From Andrena cerasifolii (lineage: Eukaryota; Arthropoda; Insecta; Hymenoptera; Andrenidae): DNA of 64,000 bases. The position numbers were made by a program, and so were the translations under genes. The stretch covers positions 7,316,001 through 7,380,000 of the forward strand of contig NC_135121.1 of NCBI RefSeq assembly GCF_050908995.1, read 5' to 3'. Shown in pieces: positions 26,281 to 37,807 of this stretch (positions are counted from its first letter, which is position 1; the number at the start of each line of letters is the position of its first letter). The notes under the pieces were generated by a model that worked only from the letters and a program-made list of their open reading frames with translations, did no database searches and was not told the DNA's origin.

Positions 26281-26600
26281 AGAAACTTGCGCGGAAGGAG
26301 ATGCTTCTCTGTCGAACCTTCTCCGGACGGCTTCCAAGTCTGCGACTCTACATAAGAAATCTACTAAAACAATTTTGGCAACTCACTTTGTTAATTGAGG
26401 CAATAATTCAGTCTCCTATGTATATTTTGTACATGCATGGTACAAATTTCCAGAAATTTATGCGAAAGGAGATGCTTCTCTGTCGAACCTTCTCCGGACA
26501 ACTTCCAAGTCTGCGACTCTACATAAAAGATCTATTAAAAATTTTCGGCGACTTACCTTGTTAATTGAGACAATAATTCAGTCTCCTATGTAGTGTAAAA
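26281..26600 (+). repeat. Tandem duplication, 171-bp period
   Basis: Two diverged copies of a unit with period 171 bp (26281-26451 and 26452 to about 26600). The core GGAGATGCTTCTCTGTCGAACC is followed by CTTCTCCGGAC, CTTCCAAGTCTGCGACTC and TCAGTCTCCTATGTA in both. The period is a multiple of three, and the plus frame stays open from 26229 to 26561 across both units. No known domain is recognised. Confidence 0.85.
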
Positions 26601-26686
26601 ACTCGTGACATTTCAAATTTCGACAACTTACCTTATTTGACATTTGACAAGTTCTGATGGATTGACACTTGATATATACATAGATA

Positions 26687-27369
26687 CAGTGGCTCAAATT
26701 AATATTCGGACACTTTTTAAAATCGCATAACTTTTTTAGAATTGGTCCAAACAACTTGAGTTTTTTTGAGAAGCTAGAAGGATTAGTTTGCTAACTGACG
26801 CGTTTCGTCGTTTTGAAACAAAATGTATTCGGTTGGAATAGCGAAAAGAATAGTAAAGGTCGATTTTTGAACTTTTTTTTGTGAGCTTGTAATGAAAATT
26901 CAAAAACCCCGTTTGTAGATTGCAGTAAGTTGTATACGTGCCTAAAATTTCATCAAAATCGGTTAATGTTGCTCCGAGCTACAAACGTTTAAAGATCGCA
27001 GAATAAGGTCGAGAATCGCTGATTTCGGGAATTTTCGCTATTCTCGACCTTATTCTGCGATCTTTAAACGTTTGTAGCTCGGAGAAACATTAACCGATTT
27101 TGATGAAATTTTAGGCACGTATACAACTTACTGCAATCTACAAACGGGTTTTTTGAATTTTCATTACAAGCTCACAAAAAAAAGTTTAAAAATCGACCTT
27201 TACTACTCTTTTCGCTATTCCAACGAAATACATTTTTTTTCAAAACGACGAAACGCGTCAGTTAGCGAACTAATCCTTCTAGCTTCTCAAAAAAAGTCAA
27301 GTTGTTTGGACCAATTCTAAAAAAGTTATGCGATTTTAAAAAGTGTCCGAATATTAATTTGAGCCACTG
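26687..27369. mobile_element. Tc1/mariner-like fully palindromic MITE
   Basis: A 683-bp element beginning CAGTGGCTCAAATTAATATT with the exact inverse at the other end, flanked by TA (26685-26686 and 27370-27371). TA duplication and a CAGTG terminus fit the Tc1/mariner superfamily. The arms pair to the centre near 27028 with few mismatches. No transposase is encoded. A diverged half-element lies at 41761-41915. Confidence 0.92.
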
Positions 27370-30300
27370 TATATATGTATGAATGGTCCCGAGAGTCGAC
27401 GAATCGACGAAAAAGACATGTATTAGTCTTTCTCTTGGCTGAAGGTGTGCGTGTAACGCGTATACGCATTATGACGAAAATTTGGCTCGAAGAATCAGAA
27501 TCAGAGAAAAATCTTACCGTGTCCAACTGATCCACGAGACAATATTACTATATCTCTGTCATGCGTGGACCGATTTTATTGAATTTGGTCTTATTCAAAA
27601 GCTCATATGCGGTTTACATCAGAAAAATACCTTTAAATTTAGAAAATATTGCAGCCATGATGCGATATTAATAAAATAAGTTTCAGGGTAGGTCGGAATA
27701 GCCGTGCGACGAGTAAATGACAGCGGTAGCGACAGTCGACATATACAGGGTGTCTTTCGTACACTTGGCGTCGCGACGCTACCGCGTGTTTCGTGCCGGA
27801 CCCTGGGGAGAACGACCCGTGACACGCAGTCAGAAACGAACCGGAAGGGCGCGACGTGGAAGTGACGCATGGGCTGGGGGTTGACGAAGGGGAGACCGAG
27901 CGTGGGAGGGTATCGATGCTTTGTGAGTAAGGTTGATAAATTTGGCGGATCGAGGGTTGGAGTATTTGGGGGCTGTTACCAAAAACCATGCTTCGGACGT
28001 TGATTAGTAGGCGCCTGAGGATTGGACGTTCTCTCTGCCTACCAACCACAATAAGCAGCTTCACTTCAGTAGCGAGACTTTAAGTCATCGTTTCAATCCT
28101 CATTACCAGATGATCCCTTATCACTACTGCGCCGACATTTACACTGAAGTTTCGTCGATCATATTTTTCTATTATACCCCTCGTCCTGATCCCCACAGCT
28201 CTGCACCCTGTTAATTAATGAATCGTCCAGAAATGGACAAACCCACCCTCGTGCCCAGGGGAACAAAACCGTGCGCGGTAATCGAAGTGTAGTTCTTCGC
28301 CCCTCCGAGCTCTGGTAGTACCTACTTCATGGCACTGGGGCAGAGGGAAATTCATCTGGAACGGTAGGATGCTGGTACGTGGAGCGAGATCGTGGCTGTT
28401 CTTTCACAATATTCTCGTGGCCGCGTTTCCTCGGGAACGAGCTTGATAAGGAGGAACGCTCGAATCGTTCGTTATACAAGGGATGCGTGTGGAGGCTGGT
28501 AATACGCGGAGTCGTGTCTGGAGTTGCGCTGAACGTCCCGCGGACAATACACTGCCAGTATCGCTTGCTTTTTGCAGAAAAACAAGGGCTGGCCAGCTTC
28601 CTCCACGGCGATATAATTAACGCGCGTAACACTTTTTATTGTTCCAAGCGGCATTCGAAGCTGCGCTTCCGTGGTTGGCGATTATTACACCCTTCGTGAC
28701 TCCTTCGGTGATTAAAAGTCGACACGGATTAATCGATTTAAAATTAATACTCCCGGCGCGTCGATGATTATTTCCGCGGTCGTCGATGTTGGTGGCTTTT
28801 AATCCCCCGAAAAGCCTGTCGGCTCTGACGGGAAATCGAAAGATACACGAGTTTACGCGACTGTGCGCCGATAATGCCGGAGCTAGGAGGTTTATAACTT
28901 TCACGGAAAATTCGATGGTGGAAATCGGTTGTTTAATAACAGGGCGGAGCGGGCGGAGCAGTTCATCCCTGGAAATATCCGGGCGAGAAGTACATGGGGA
29001 GCAGCAGCGTTCTTTACCGCATTTCAGGATTTATGGCGGAGGAAATCCGATTTTCCACGCGGTGACGGCGCTAACAGGAAATTCACGTGAAAATCATCGT
29101 TAAGCAGTCTGCCACAGAGAATCAAATGTTTGCCGGGGATTCCGTTTACGCTTTTTTTTTCTCACCGTCACATTCAGTCAGATTAACTGCCAACCACGCA
29201 GATAGATCCGCTGGACTCTGCCGCTCTGCTGGACGATTAATTAAATTCGATTAGCTGATTAATCGTGACAGCCGCTGGAGACAGTACAAAGAGGATGGGA
29301 TTTCAAACGGGAAGCGCAGCGGACCGTCCCACGATCCTCGAAAACGTGAAAGAGGATCTCCAAGTAGCCAATGGCAAGTGTTTAATGACGAGAGTATTGA
29401 GATTGGGCGCCTCAAAGGAAATCTCAGCGTTAAACGACGATTATCCACGCTGAGCCGTCAGTGCCGGCATTACGATGATCTCTGTTAAAGCCGATTAATC
29501 GGCCGAGTCGCGCGAACGCGTGGTCCATCAGAAAATTCGCAAGGGGGAACTAGAGGGGAGAAAGAGGGACGACACACCCGCGAGTTGTCCATTCGTATTT
29601 CAACCGTGATGGTCGTCGAACGGGCCGCGCGCGGGGCGGAAACACGGGAGAAGGGAAAGCGAAAAAGGTGGTGGAAAAAGAGGAGAGAGAAGAGGGTCGC
29701 TCGGAGATTTTTTTCAGCCCGGGACACGAGCTACTCGACGGTGAACGCGCTCGCAGAGGATCCTCCCGTGATGAATTCGCATCGACGCTTTCCGCGCCCC
29801 TCCCCGCCCCGTTGCTGGCTTAACTTTCGAATCAATTTCGTCGTCGACGAACTGCCACCTGACGCGTGTCCTCATCGCTCTCGAAAATCGTCGGATCAAC
29901 GTGACGAACAATCGTACGGGCCAGGCCAGCGCGGGCGCTATCAGCAAGTTCGCCGGGGCGAGCATCGAACGTTGAACGAAAATTCGGATGGAGCGAGGCA
30001 GCAAGAGACCGGGCTATTTTCACAGACGACACGCTTTTTCTTCTCAATTTGCTCCATTTTCTCCCCTCGTTTCTTTTCTCTCTTTTTTTTTTTGGACATC
30101 AACCATCCACGCACCAACGAAGTTGCGTAACGCTTCGCGCAGGAAGCTGGCATCGATCTGCTCGTTTCCAGGCTGTTTTCAGCCTCGTTTGCCCGACGAA
30201 CAACCCTCCATCACGCTCTTTTACAGCTCCCTCTTTGTACGCTGCGGATAAAAATAATTTACCCGTGAACCGGCGCGTCCACCCCCCGCCCCCGGGCTAG

Positions 30301-32695
30301 AGAGCGCTGCGCGAAGACAGCGTCGTTTATGGGATTTTGGTTGAAAGTTTCATCAGGGCCCGTTTCACGTGGCCGCTTCAGTGTAAACGAATTAATCACT
30401 AATGGATATCGCGATCAACACCCTCTAATTTCTAGCATCCGTGGGTAACATTTCGACCATCCTGGCGCTATGATTAATCCCTGTCATCGGTTTTGCGGTT
30501 CCCTTCATCCACTGAATAATAACAAAACCCTCCGCGCTCCTCAACTACCAAGCAAATACATTGTATCATTAAGCATCGCTTCCCGCGCACCAGTCTCGTG
30601 TGCTCCGCTAGAAATTAGCATCGATTCGCGTGGTTATTACCTCGGCAGAGCCTCGAATTGATAGCGAGGCAACCCACCCGGCAAAAAGGGTGCACGGCCC
30701 ACGGTCATAAGTACCGGGGGGGATCATCGGTGTTCCTTTTTTATTTCGCGTCGCCTGAACTCGTGTCGGCTGGAGAACGATAAGCACCCGATTATGCCAA
30801 GCTCGTAATTCAACCGGGAAGCAACTCTTCCCTTTTTCGCTCTCTGCTTCGCGCCAAGGGCTCGTAAATTTCATAACGTATTCGGCAAAAACCACTCACG
30901 TTCTCTGTCCAAACCATCTTGCCCCCTATACTGGATTACATATTTTTTTTCCACGGTGATTTGTGAGGTTCGCAAGGATCCTTGTATCAGCTTTCGTGGG
31001 ACATTCTTTTGGATTATAATATTCGAGCTTGCGAAGTTTCTCCCGGGGTCGGGTGAATGTTATTTCTTCGATCGTGTGATACCATCGCGAGGGTTGTTAA
31101 AAATTCTAAGACCTCGGGGACCTAGCGATTAATATTACACCGTGGCCCACGATCTCTTCTTCGTTTCGCACCCCCACTCTGTTGCATGGTTTTTCACATT
31201 GAATGTTATCTTCTCGCCGTAGAACTTTCCACCAGCACCTGCTTGTAATGTAAGGGAGATATATGTATCGTAGCAGCTGAGCACCGCTTCCGAGGTGTTT
31301 TTGGGCCACGCGGACCGTGGCAAAGGTCAGGGTGAACGTACATCCTATTTGATCTTCTTACTTTCCAAGGCACAGTCTCCTCTGTACTGTAGGAATTACT
31401 ATGACAGCTTCAGCCGCCGTGATTCAGTTTATTTCTTTCAAAGTTGCGCCTCGAGTTCTATTCTATTGATACACAAAGCTGGAGCGGCTGAATAATTTCG
31501 AGAATCCAGGTCCGAAATGTCAAATTCTCGATGGTTGGTTGAATGGAAATAACGTAGACAGAGAATTCGCATTGGCAACGAAATTACTACCATTTCCAAT
31601 TCCATAAACGGCAAATAAAATTGAAAGGAATAAAGTATTTCGATCTGTTGATGGAAATTACAGTCTCGGCCAGTTTGCGCGCGGATCTCGTTGGCGCGAT
31701 GAAACGAGCCGTTATAAATACCGATTGGGCACGGAATGAATTTCAGTAACGACGTTTACAAGACCGACGAGTTTACTTTGTATTCTCGTGCGTTTAATTG
31801 CAAAGCCGTGCCCGCGATTCCATTCCGCGGATGTTACCGGTAACTGTCAGTTTAACTTTAATCGCACTGCGATGCCGCGCGCACGCCAATCGCCACTGTT
31901 TCCCTTCGGCGGATCTGCGAACCGGCTGCAAGTCAAACACGGCTGTATCTAATTGCTTCGGAAAGAATAATTGCCCCCATCGCGAGGCGATAAGACCGTG
32001 GAAATTAAGCGGGGCCGAGGTTTAAATCTCTGCCTTCGCGGAAGGCCCTGGCAACCTGGCCAGGCCGACGGCACCCTTCGCTTTGGGGAGCTATCGACTT
32101 GGAAGCAACTCGATTAAAGCCTCCCATCGGCACCGCGGGAAGGACCGGCTGGAAATTAATTCTGTTCCCAAGGTGAACCCGCTAAAAATTAATTCTTCTC
32201 CAAACAGAAACTCGGTTAATAGCGAGTTTCGTTTAAAGACCGCCCCGAGTGCCGTTAGTTTCGCCCCAGAAAGCAATCGTTTACTTCTGCTCCAGAAATA
32301 AGGCCCCGCCTTCGAGCTCGCCGCCCGATGCCCCTCGACTTTCCCTGCGAGTCGCAGCGCAGGTGTCTAAGAATCTTCCGATTAAAAAGCAGAACCTGAA
32401 CGCGGAGGAAGATAAATCGCGGGGCTACGGCTCAGCGAATCATCCTCGGGCGAGCTGGCTGGCAAGGCGACGCTCTTAGCGGCGGCTACGTGCTACCCTC
32501 GTGCCCTAAAAGCCGGACGGGATCGATTAAGTGGCACCGAGAGGGCTTCTTTAAAGAGGAGCCCGGACGCTTAGCGGGCTTGTTGGATTCTCATCTGCGC
32601 CCGAGTCCTCGGGGCAACTTGCCACTAAATTCGAAACTTGTGTCACCGTGTCGTCTCGAGCACTCGGGGCTGTTCCGGGGACGAGCTGCACCGAC

Positions 32696-32793
32696 CTGGG
32701 GGCGACGGAGCAGGAGCCAGGGGCCGCCGACGGCGTCCAGTCGCCGACCCCGTCCTCGACGTCGTCGTTCACGCCGCAACACTGCAAACGTGC
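32696..32793 (-). CDS. Tetraspanin, internal exon with the CCG motif
   Basis: A 98-base minus-strand exon encoding the core of the large extracellular loop. It reads Ala-Arg-Leu-Gln-Cys-Cys-Gly-Val (the CCG signature), then NDDVEDGVGDW, TPSAAPGSC (third cysteine), SVAP, and ends after two bases of the next codon. CCG followed by an Asp-Trp and a Pro-x-Ser-Cys is diagnostic of tetraspanins. The acceptor is pyrimidine-rich and ends CCAAG, directly before the Ala codon. The exon starts in phase 0, matching the preceding exon, and ends in phase 2, matching the terminal exon. Codons are strongly G/C-ending. With the fourth cysteine in the next exon this gives a four-cysteine loop. The donor GTCGGT is not ideal; the frame stays open further downstream. 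Confidence 0.85.
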
Positions 32794-34910
32794 CTTGGCA
32801 GAAACGGTTGAAACTTATTCACCTGCCAGCCCTGCGTGGGGAATGTGCTAAATAACGTTCTGGCATTGACTCGAGATGATACATTTAGCGAAACTAGGGT
32901 AAAACGGTGGTGGAGCTCGTGGAGAATGGATAGGATGGCGCAGCTAATGCTGGGGCCTAAAATATCTCCGTTGATGTTGGTGATTCCGGAAGGTGTCTCT
33001 AGAATAAAGTCTGTATTAGACGCGGGGACGTCGCCTGCATTTCTATTAGACAACCTTCAGCCCTGCGTTACCATTCCGACGCGGAGAATTAATTTCCCCC
33101 AGCGCTGGAGTCCGATTTAAGGCGACGTTCCATGGCAGAGTGGAACGGAGGCTCGCGACGCGAAAGCCCCTGTGTTCCGCGGCATGACTCGGGGGTTTGG
33201 CAACGCGGTCGAAGACAATCTTTCGACGGAATTCCGGCGGCACAGTGCCAGGTAGCTTGTTGACGGGCCTCTCCGCGCCTCTTTTTTCCACGACAGAGAT
33301 GACTTATCCCGCGGAACTAGACGAGGATTCCGCTCGGAGCCTGGGAGTGGATCTTGGGGTCAAGAACTGCGGACGACTCGATGTTTGGGAACGTTGCTCC
33401 GTCCTGGCACCTCTATCGGCGACGGGGAACAGTGATCGCTGGGGGATGATTGGTTCGTCACTGTAACTCATGCAGGGTGATTGTATCGACACTCGATGGG
33501 GTTGCGGCTATGACGTTCTTGCTACGAGTCAGGCACAGGCACTCGCATTTTCGACAAAAAAAGAAATGAACCACACGCGGGGATGACTGCGGTCGCCCAA
33601 ATTGGAACGATGCGATACAAAGGCTTTCGGATCCCGAAAAATCGAGCAAATATTGCCGCGCGGAATGTCGACGGGACAACGGCACCCTCCATCGCGAAAA
33701 CCAGCAATCGATTAAGTTAGGCTGTCTGTCGATGAAGCAGGCTTGAAAAAGCGGCAATTAGGTACTGCGCTCGACCGGAAAAACGTCGTCAACCAGTGAC
33801 TAGGTTGATAGCGATCTCTGGCCAGATAATTCGAACGGCAGCCTGCCAACCCTCTCGTTTGCTACCCTTCCTCTCCACCTGTCGGTGTTTGTGACGAGAT
33901 TGCTTTGTAGGGATTAGCGCAGCGATAAATGTTTAGATAGTTTTGTGCCACAACGTTCGCGAGGCATTCATTTGTCGTCACTCACTTCTTCGGATCTTTG
34001 TGCTCTCTGCCAGTCTGGCCTTTGATGCAATTCATCTGCTTAATATTTGTCATTAGAGATTCGATATTTGGTACTTTAAATCTGTTCAATTCCTTCTTTC
34101 ATTCTCAGCATTTTAATTCCTCCTACTTCTTCCTATGTTCTGCCTTCCTTTTTTAACTTTCTTCAGCTCCCGTTTCTTGACCCCAATTTTCAACTACCCC
34201 TTTCCTCTTCAACTGTCACTCACACTCTTGCTAACTTCAGCATCTTCCTACCCTCGCTTTACTCACCCTCTCTCTTATCCCCTCCTCCTTACTCCAGTTT
34301 TGTTTACTCATTCTTCTTTTCGCCCTTTTACCACCCTCCTTGACTTTCTCCCTCACTATCCCTCTTTTCTTTAATTAGTTTATTTATCTTGCGCCGTCTC
34401 CGGCAGTCTTTCTACCCCCTTCCCGATTTTCAAACCCTCCCTTGACTTTCCACCTAGACTTCCGACCACATTTCTCTATTAATTTCTCTCCCCTTTTCTT
34501 ACTTACTTTTCAATTTTCTCCACCTCTTCCCTGCACGCCCTCTTGACCCCTGCAACTCTCCCCATTCTCATTCCCCTGGCCATCTTCCTTCAACTGCTCC
34601 ACGCGTCCTCTTCAACCCTTCCCTTCGTTTAGCTTTCGTTAATATTTACTTCGCCCGCCCTCCCCACTCCACTCTCACATTTACCCCCTTTACTCTGCAC
34701 CTGCTCCATCATTTAACTTGCTTCTGCTGCTCGGTTATTCTTTTTCAGCCGCGTCTGGCATCGTTTCTGGCTCTTGCCTTAACCTTCTCGCCCGCCACCC
34801 CTTTTCCATTTTCCTCCCCTTCCAATCCATTACTCTTTCATTTCCCTCCTTGCCTCCTCCCACCGCCACGCACCTTCACCCCCCTGTTTCTCGCCCTATC
34901 GGTTACGTAC
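32794..34910 (-). other. Tetraspanin intron, about 2.1 kb
   Basis: It has a strong donor (CAG/GTACGT) at its 5' side on the minus strand and a good acceptor at its 3' side. The half nearest the donor is a pyrimidine-rich tract on the plus strand, listed separately. No mobile element is recognised. Confidence 0.7.
34060..34900. repeat. Pyrimidine-rich tract (plus strand), about 840 bp
   Basis: The plus strand is dominated by C and T, with words such as TTCCTCC, CTTCC and CCCTCC and few purine runs. It is irregular and not a simple tandem array. It begins within a few bases of the tetraspanin donor site at 34909, so the nascent transcript is purine-rich just after the exon. Confidence 0.8.
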
Positions 34911-35042
34911 CTGCACTAAATCCCAGACAGTCGAGTAGTTCTGGTAATCTCGTAAACGAGGAGTAAGGGCGGTGCTAATCCGGCCGCGCAGCGTTCCGAA
35001 TAGAAGCCCAGGCCGTTGTGATATTAATAAACCCTTGTCCTG
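34911..35042 (-). CDS. Tetraspanin, internal exon (first part of the large loop)
   Basis: A 132-base, 44-codon exon in phase 0 at both ends. It is preceded by a long pyrimidine tract ending TTTTCCAG and followed by the consensus donor GTACGT. A CAG repeat at the acceptor also allows a start one codon later. The peptide begins QDKGLLISQRPG, continues GTLRGRISTALTPRLRDY and ends QNYSTVWDLVQ. Amphipathic helices ending in Trp-Asp-x-x-Gln a few residues before Cys-Cys-Gly are typical of tetraspanin loops, and joining to the next exon gives exactly that spacing (DLVQ-ARLQ-CCG). It has no membrane segment, so TM3 must come from an upstream exon, plausibly the one at 43069-43176. Confidence 0.84.
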
Positions 35043-35546
35043 CTGGAAAACAGCGAAGTTACAGTAATCTGGTGCATCCACGCGGCCGTGAAATCGCAGC
35101 CGAACTCTTCGCGCCAAGTTTCGGTCGCGAAACCGACTCGACGCTCTGTTCGCCTGTCTCGCGCTGTTAACCCGCCTCGCTGTTATCACCTGCACGCGAC
35201 ACACTGCCTTCTGTTTATCGAGCACGAGCCCCTGATGCGCAGGGAAGATTGTTGCAATCACATTGACCTCAGCGTTCAGTCGCTGCGCCTTCGAAGGCAG
35301 CTGAGCAGGGTGCACGGTTCGATTTGGCTCCTATCGTTTCCACAGAGCGGTTGGAACTTGTCAATAGGGATTTATTGGTTCCAAAAGGGCTCCATTATGA
35401 GGCGCAGGAGGCAGAATATCGATTTCTGCAACGGTATGTATGAAAATTGAAACCGTTCGATGATTACTAGCCTGGGCGGACTTATCGTTGATTCGTACTA
35501 CTCGATTCACCAGAACCGGGCAATATGAGACAATTTCTACTCTTTA

Positions 35547-36929
35547 TAGGGACATTCCACGCGAAATTGGACACTTCTTCAGTAACATTTCGGATGAAAT
35601 TTGAATATGTTGTGGTCTTTAGGAATATATAAACATATCTCGAAGGATTTTTGACAATTTTGAAAAATCTCGATTTTACAGCTGTTTGAAGGTAAGTGCT
35701 AACTTTTTTTCAATAAATTATAACTATGGAAGTAGTAAACGGATGGAGATGAGGTTTACGGCGATTTGTAGGAAAGACATTGAAGTTTTAAGTAAAAATT
35801 ATTTCTTTTCTGCGAATCACCGTAAACCTCATCTCCATCCGTTTACTACTTCCATAGTTATAATTTATTGAAAAAAAAGTTAGCATTTACTTTCAAACAG
35901 CTGTAAATTCGACATTTTTCAAAATTGTCAAAAATCCTTCGAGATGTATATCCCTAAAGACTACAACATGGTATCGCAGGAATGGTATGGATCTCAATAT
36001 TGAAAAATGCCATGTTATGCGGTCCTCCCGTCGTTCTGAACCCTTCTTATACCCTTACCGTCTCAATTACGATATTCTCTCCTCAATAAGTGAAGTTAAG
36101 GACTTAGGTATTCAATTCTCCTCAGCTTTGGACTTTTCCAGCCATATTTCTTATATTGTTAACTCGGCTTCGAGAACACTTGGTTTCATACTACGTTTTT
36201 CCAATGATTTTCATTCAATTCACACACTAAGATTGCTATGTATTACCCTTGTTCGTCCCTTGTTAGAATATGCTTCGATTGGTCTCCGAAACGCTTTAAT
36301 CACGAAATCATGCTTGAGAGAGTGCAACATAAATTTCTCAGATTTTGTTCATATAAGCTAAAGAACCCTATGTCAATATTCGATCATGATTACTCTACAA
36401 TATTAAACACAGTCAACCTCGAAACATTAGCTGCGCCTAGAAGAATATCCGACCATTTCTTTATTTTTAATTTAATCAATAACCATATTAATTGTCCCTC
36501 TCTTCTCATGCAAATCAATTTCTACGCACCTGAACGCGCATTGAGATCTAGAGCAGGACTACAACCACTTAAATCCAGATCTACGTATGGATTAATCAAT
36601 CCAATAAACCGAATTATTGCTGACTCTAGTACTCTCTATAATAGTATTGATTTCTTTAATGGATCTGCGCACACCTTTAAAAGACAGATACGTAGGATTA
36701 TCGGATAATGTCTTATCCGGTGTACCATGTAATTTAGCATGTCTATCTTTTGTTATATTAGGCAAAGTTCTTTTTCCTTTGTAAACATTTATGTAAAGAG
36801 GGCTTCGGTCCGTTCATAAATAAACAAATAAATAAATATTTAAATATTTATGTATATAAATATTTATGTATATGTATTATAAATAAATGTTACTCCAAAA
36901 AGTGTCCGATTTCGCGTGGAACGTCCCTG
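35547..36929. mobile_element. TA-flanked palindromic element, interrupted by a retrotransposon
   Basis: The left terminus TAGGGACATTCCACGCGAAA and the right terminus (inward CAGGGACGTTCCACGCGAAA) are inverse with two differences. TA flanks both (35545-35546 and 36930-36931), as in Tc1/mariner-type transposition. The left arm (35547 to about 35760) pairs with about 35815-35970 and then with the last 45 bases. The gap in the right arm is filled by a non-LTR retrotransposon fragment. Confidence 0.85.
35971..36884 (+). mobile_element. 5'-truncated non-LTR retrotransposon 3' end (Jockey/CR1-like)
   Basis: The C-terminal part of a retrotransposon ORF2 protein, read on the plus strand. It is split between two frames (35987-36361 and 36238-36708), so one frameshift breaks it near 36290. 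Motifs typical of the region after the polymerase in Jockey/CR1-type elements are visible: LVRPLLEYAS, then MLERVQHKFLRF with a FDHD word, and a terminal FKRQIRR. An AT-rich 3' end with AAATAAAT repeats follows. The polymerase catalytic core is absent, so the copy is dead. It lies in the right arm of the palindromic element; about 15 bp of that arm are missing at the junction. Confidence 0.85.
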
Positions 36930-37807
36930 TACACACATTCCTGGTATCTGTATCTTTGTTTTAGAAGCGTGCGTGTGTATACAAGTTTTCAGAGTTCCCT
37001 ACAGACATAATATTTACAGAAGCTTCAAAATAACTATCCTCATGTTGGTTATTAACGAACTGGATCCTCGAAAACAGTATCCAAAGCAGAACGGCTCTAT
37101 ACTTCATACGAACTCTATCGCTTCCACGAAAGTTTAACAGTACTTTCGTCCAAGTGTTTCACAGTACTCTAAATAATTCACTACGAACAGGGTGGACTTC
37201 GAACTTGTTCGCTCCTAGCCCCATAGCTTGCGCCCGAACTGTTAATCAACTCGAACCAGCTATGAGAACGCGAAAATTTCAGCTGACACGTACAGAATCT
37301 ATCTTTCCCGCACAGAACACCTACTCAACAACATCTACCGCGAGATATCGATCATCCCTGTGCGACGCAGCGTCGTACAAACTACTCCGAGCGTTTGATG
37401 ATCCTCCGTGACACTTGCCAAGCTGTAACAACCGTTCCCCAGCCATAAAGAGGGGGACGCGGCAGGGAGAAACGCGAACAGAGAGAAGAAAGAAAAGGAG
37501 GGAGGCCTGGATTCCGCGGTCTCCGCGTTCGCCCGACGAGTCGTTCCCGGCGAAAAAGAATTTACGAGGCGACGTGACCGGCCGGGCTGAACGGATACGC
37601 GGACGGGGCTAATCCGGAAATCCGAAATGTCCGGCGATTTACGGAGAGCTGGTGATTTTTACGGGCCGTACGCGGAAATCCGGCGGAATCTCTGCTCGAG
37701 ATTCAAACGACTCTTCATCGCCTGTCCGCGGTCGTTCGCTCGCTGTTACCTCGCGGGAGCTTGTCCGTTCAATAATCGTTCCTTCTTTAAAGTTGCGTAA
37801 TCACTCG

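Larger units (their letters stand above)
19860..32695 (-). other. Tetraspanin intron, about 12.8 kb
   Basis: It lies between the loop exon at 32793-32696 and the terminal exon. The donor reads CAG/GTCGGT, in which +5 G fits consensus but +3 and +4 are weak. The acceptor is strong. The intron holds a 2.1-kb palindromic element split by a hAT copy, an AT-rich palindrome, a tandem duplication and a Tc1/mariner-like palindrome, listed separately. The rest (about 27.4-32.7 kb) is unique, with overlapping chance frames, for example around 29.6-30.1 kb, that carry no motif. Confidence 0.65.

Noticed and set aside
32551..32695. Extension of the CCG exon beyond the 32696 donor
   Set aside because: The frame stays open, but only the donor at 32696 gives the phase needed by the terminal exon and places the fourth cysteine correctly. 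An alternative longer isoform is not excluded.
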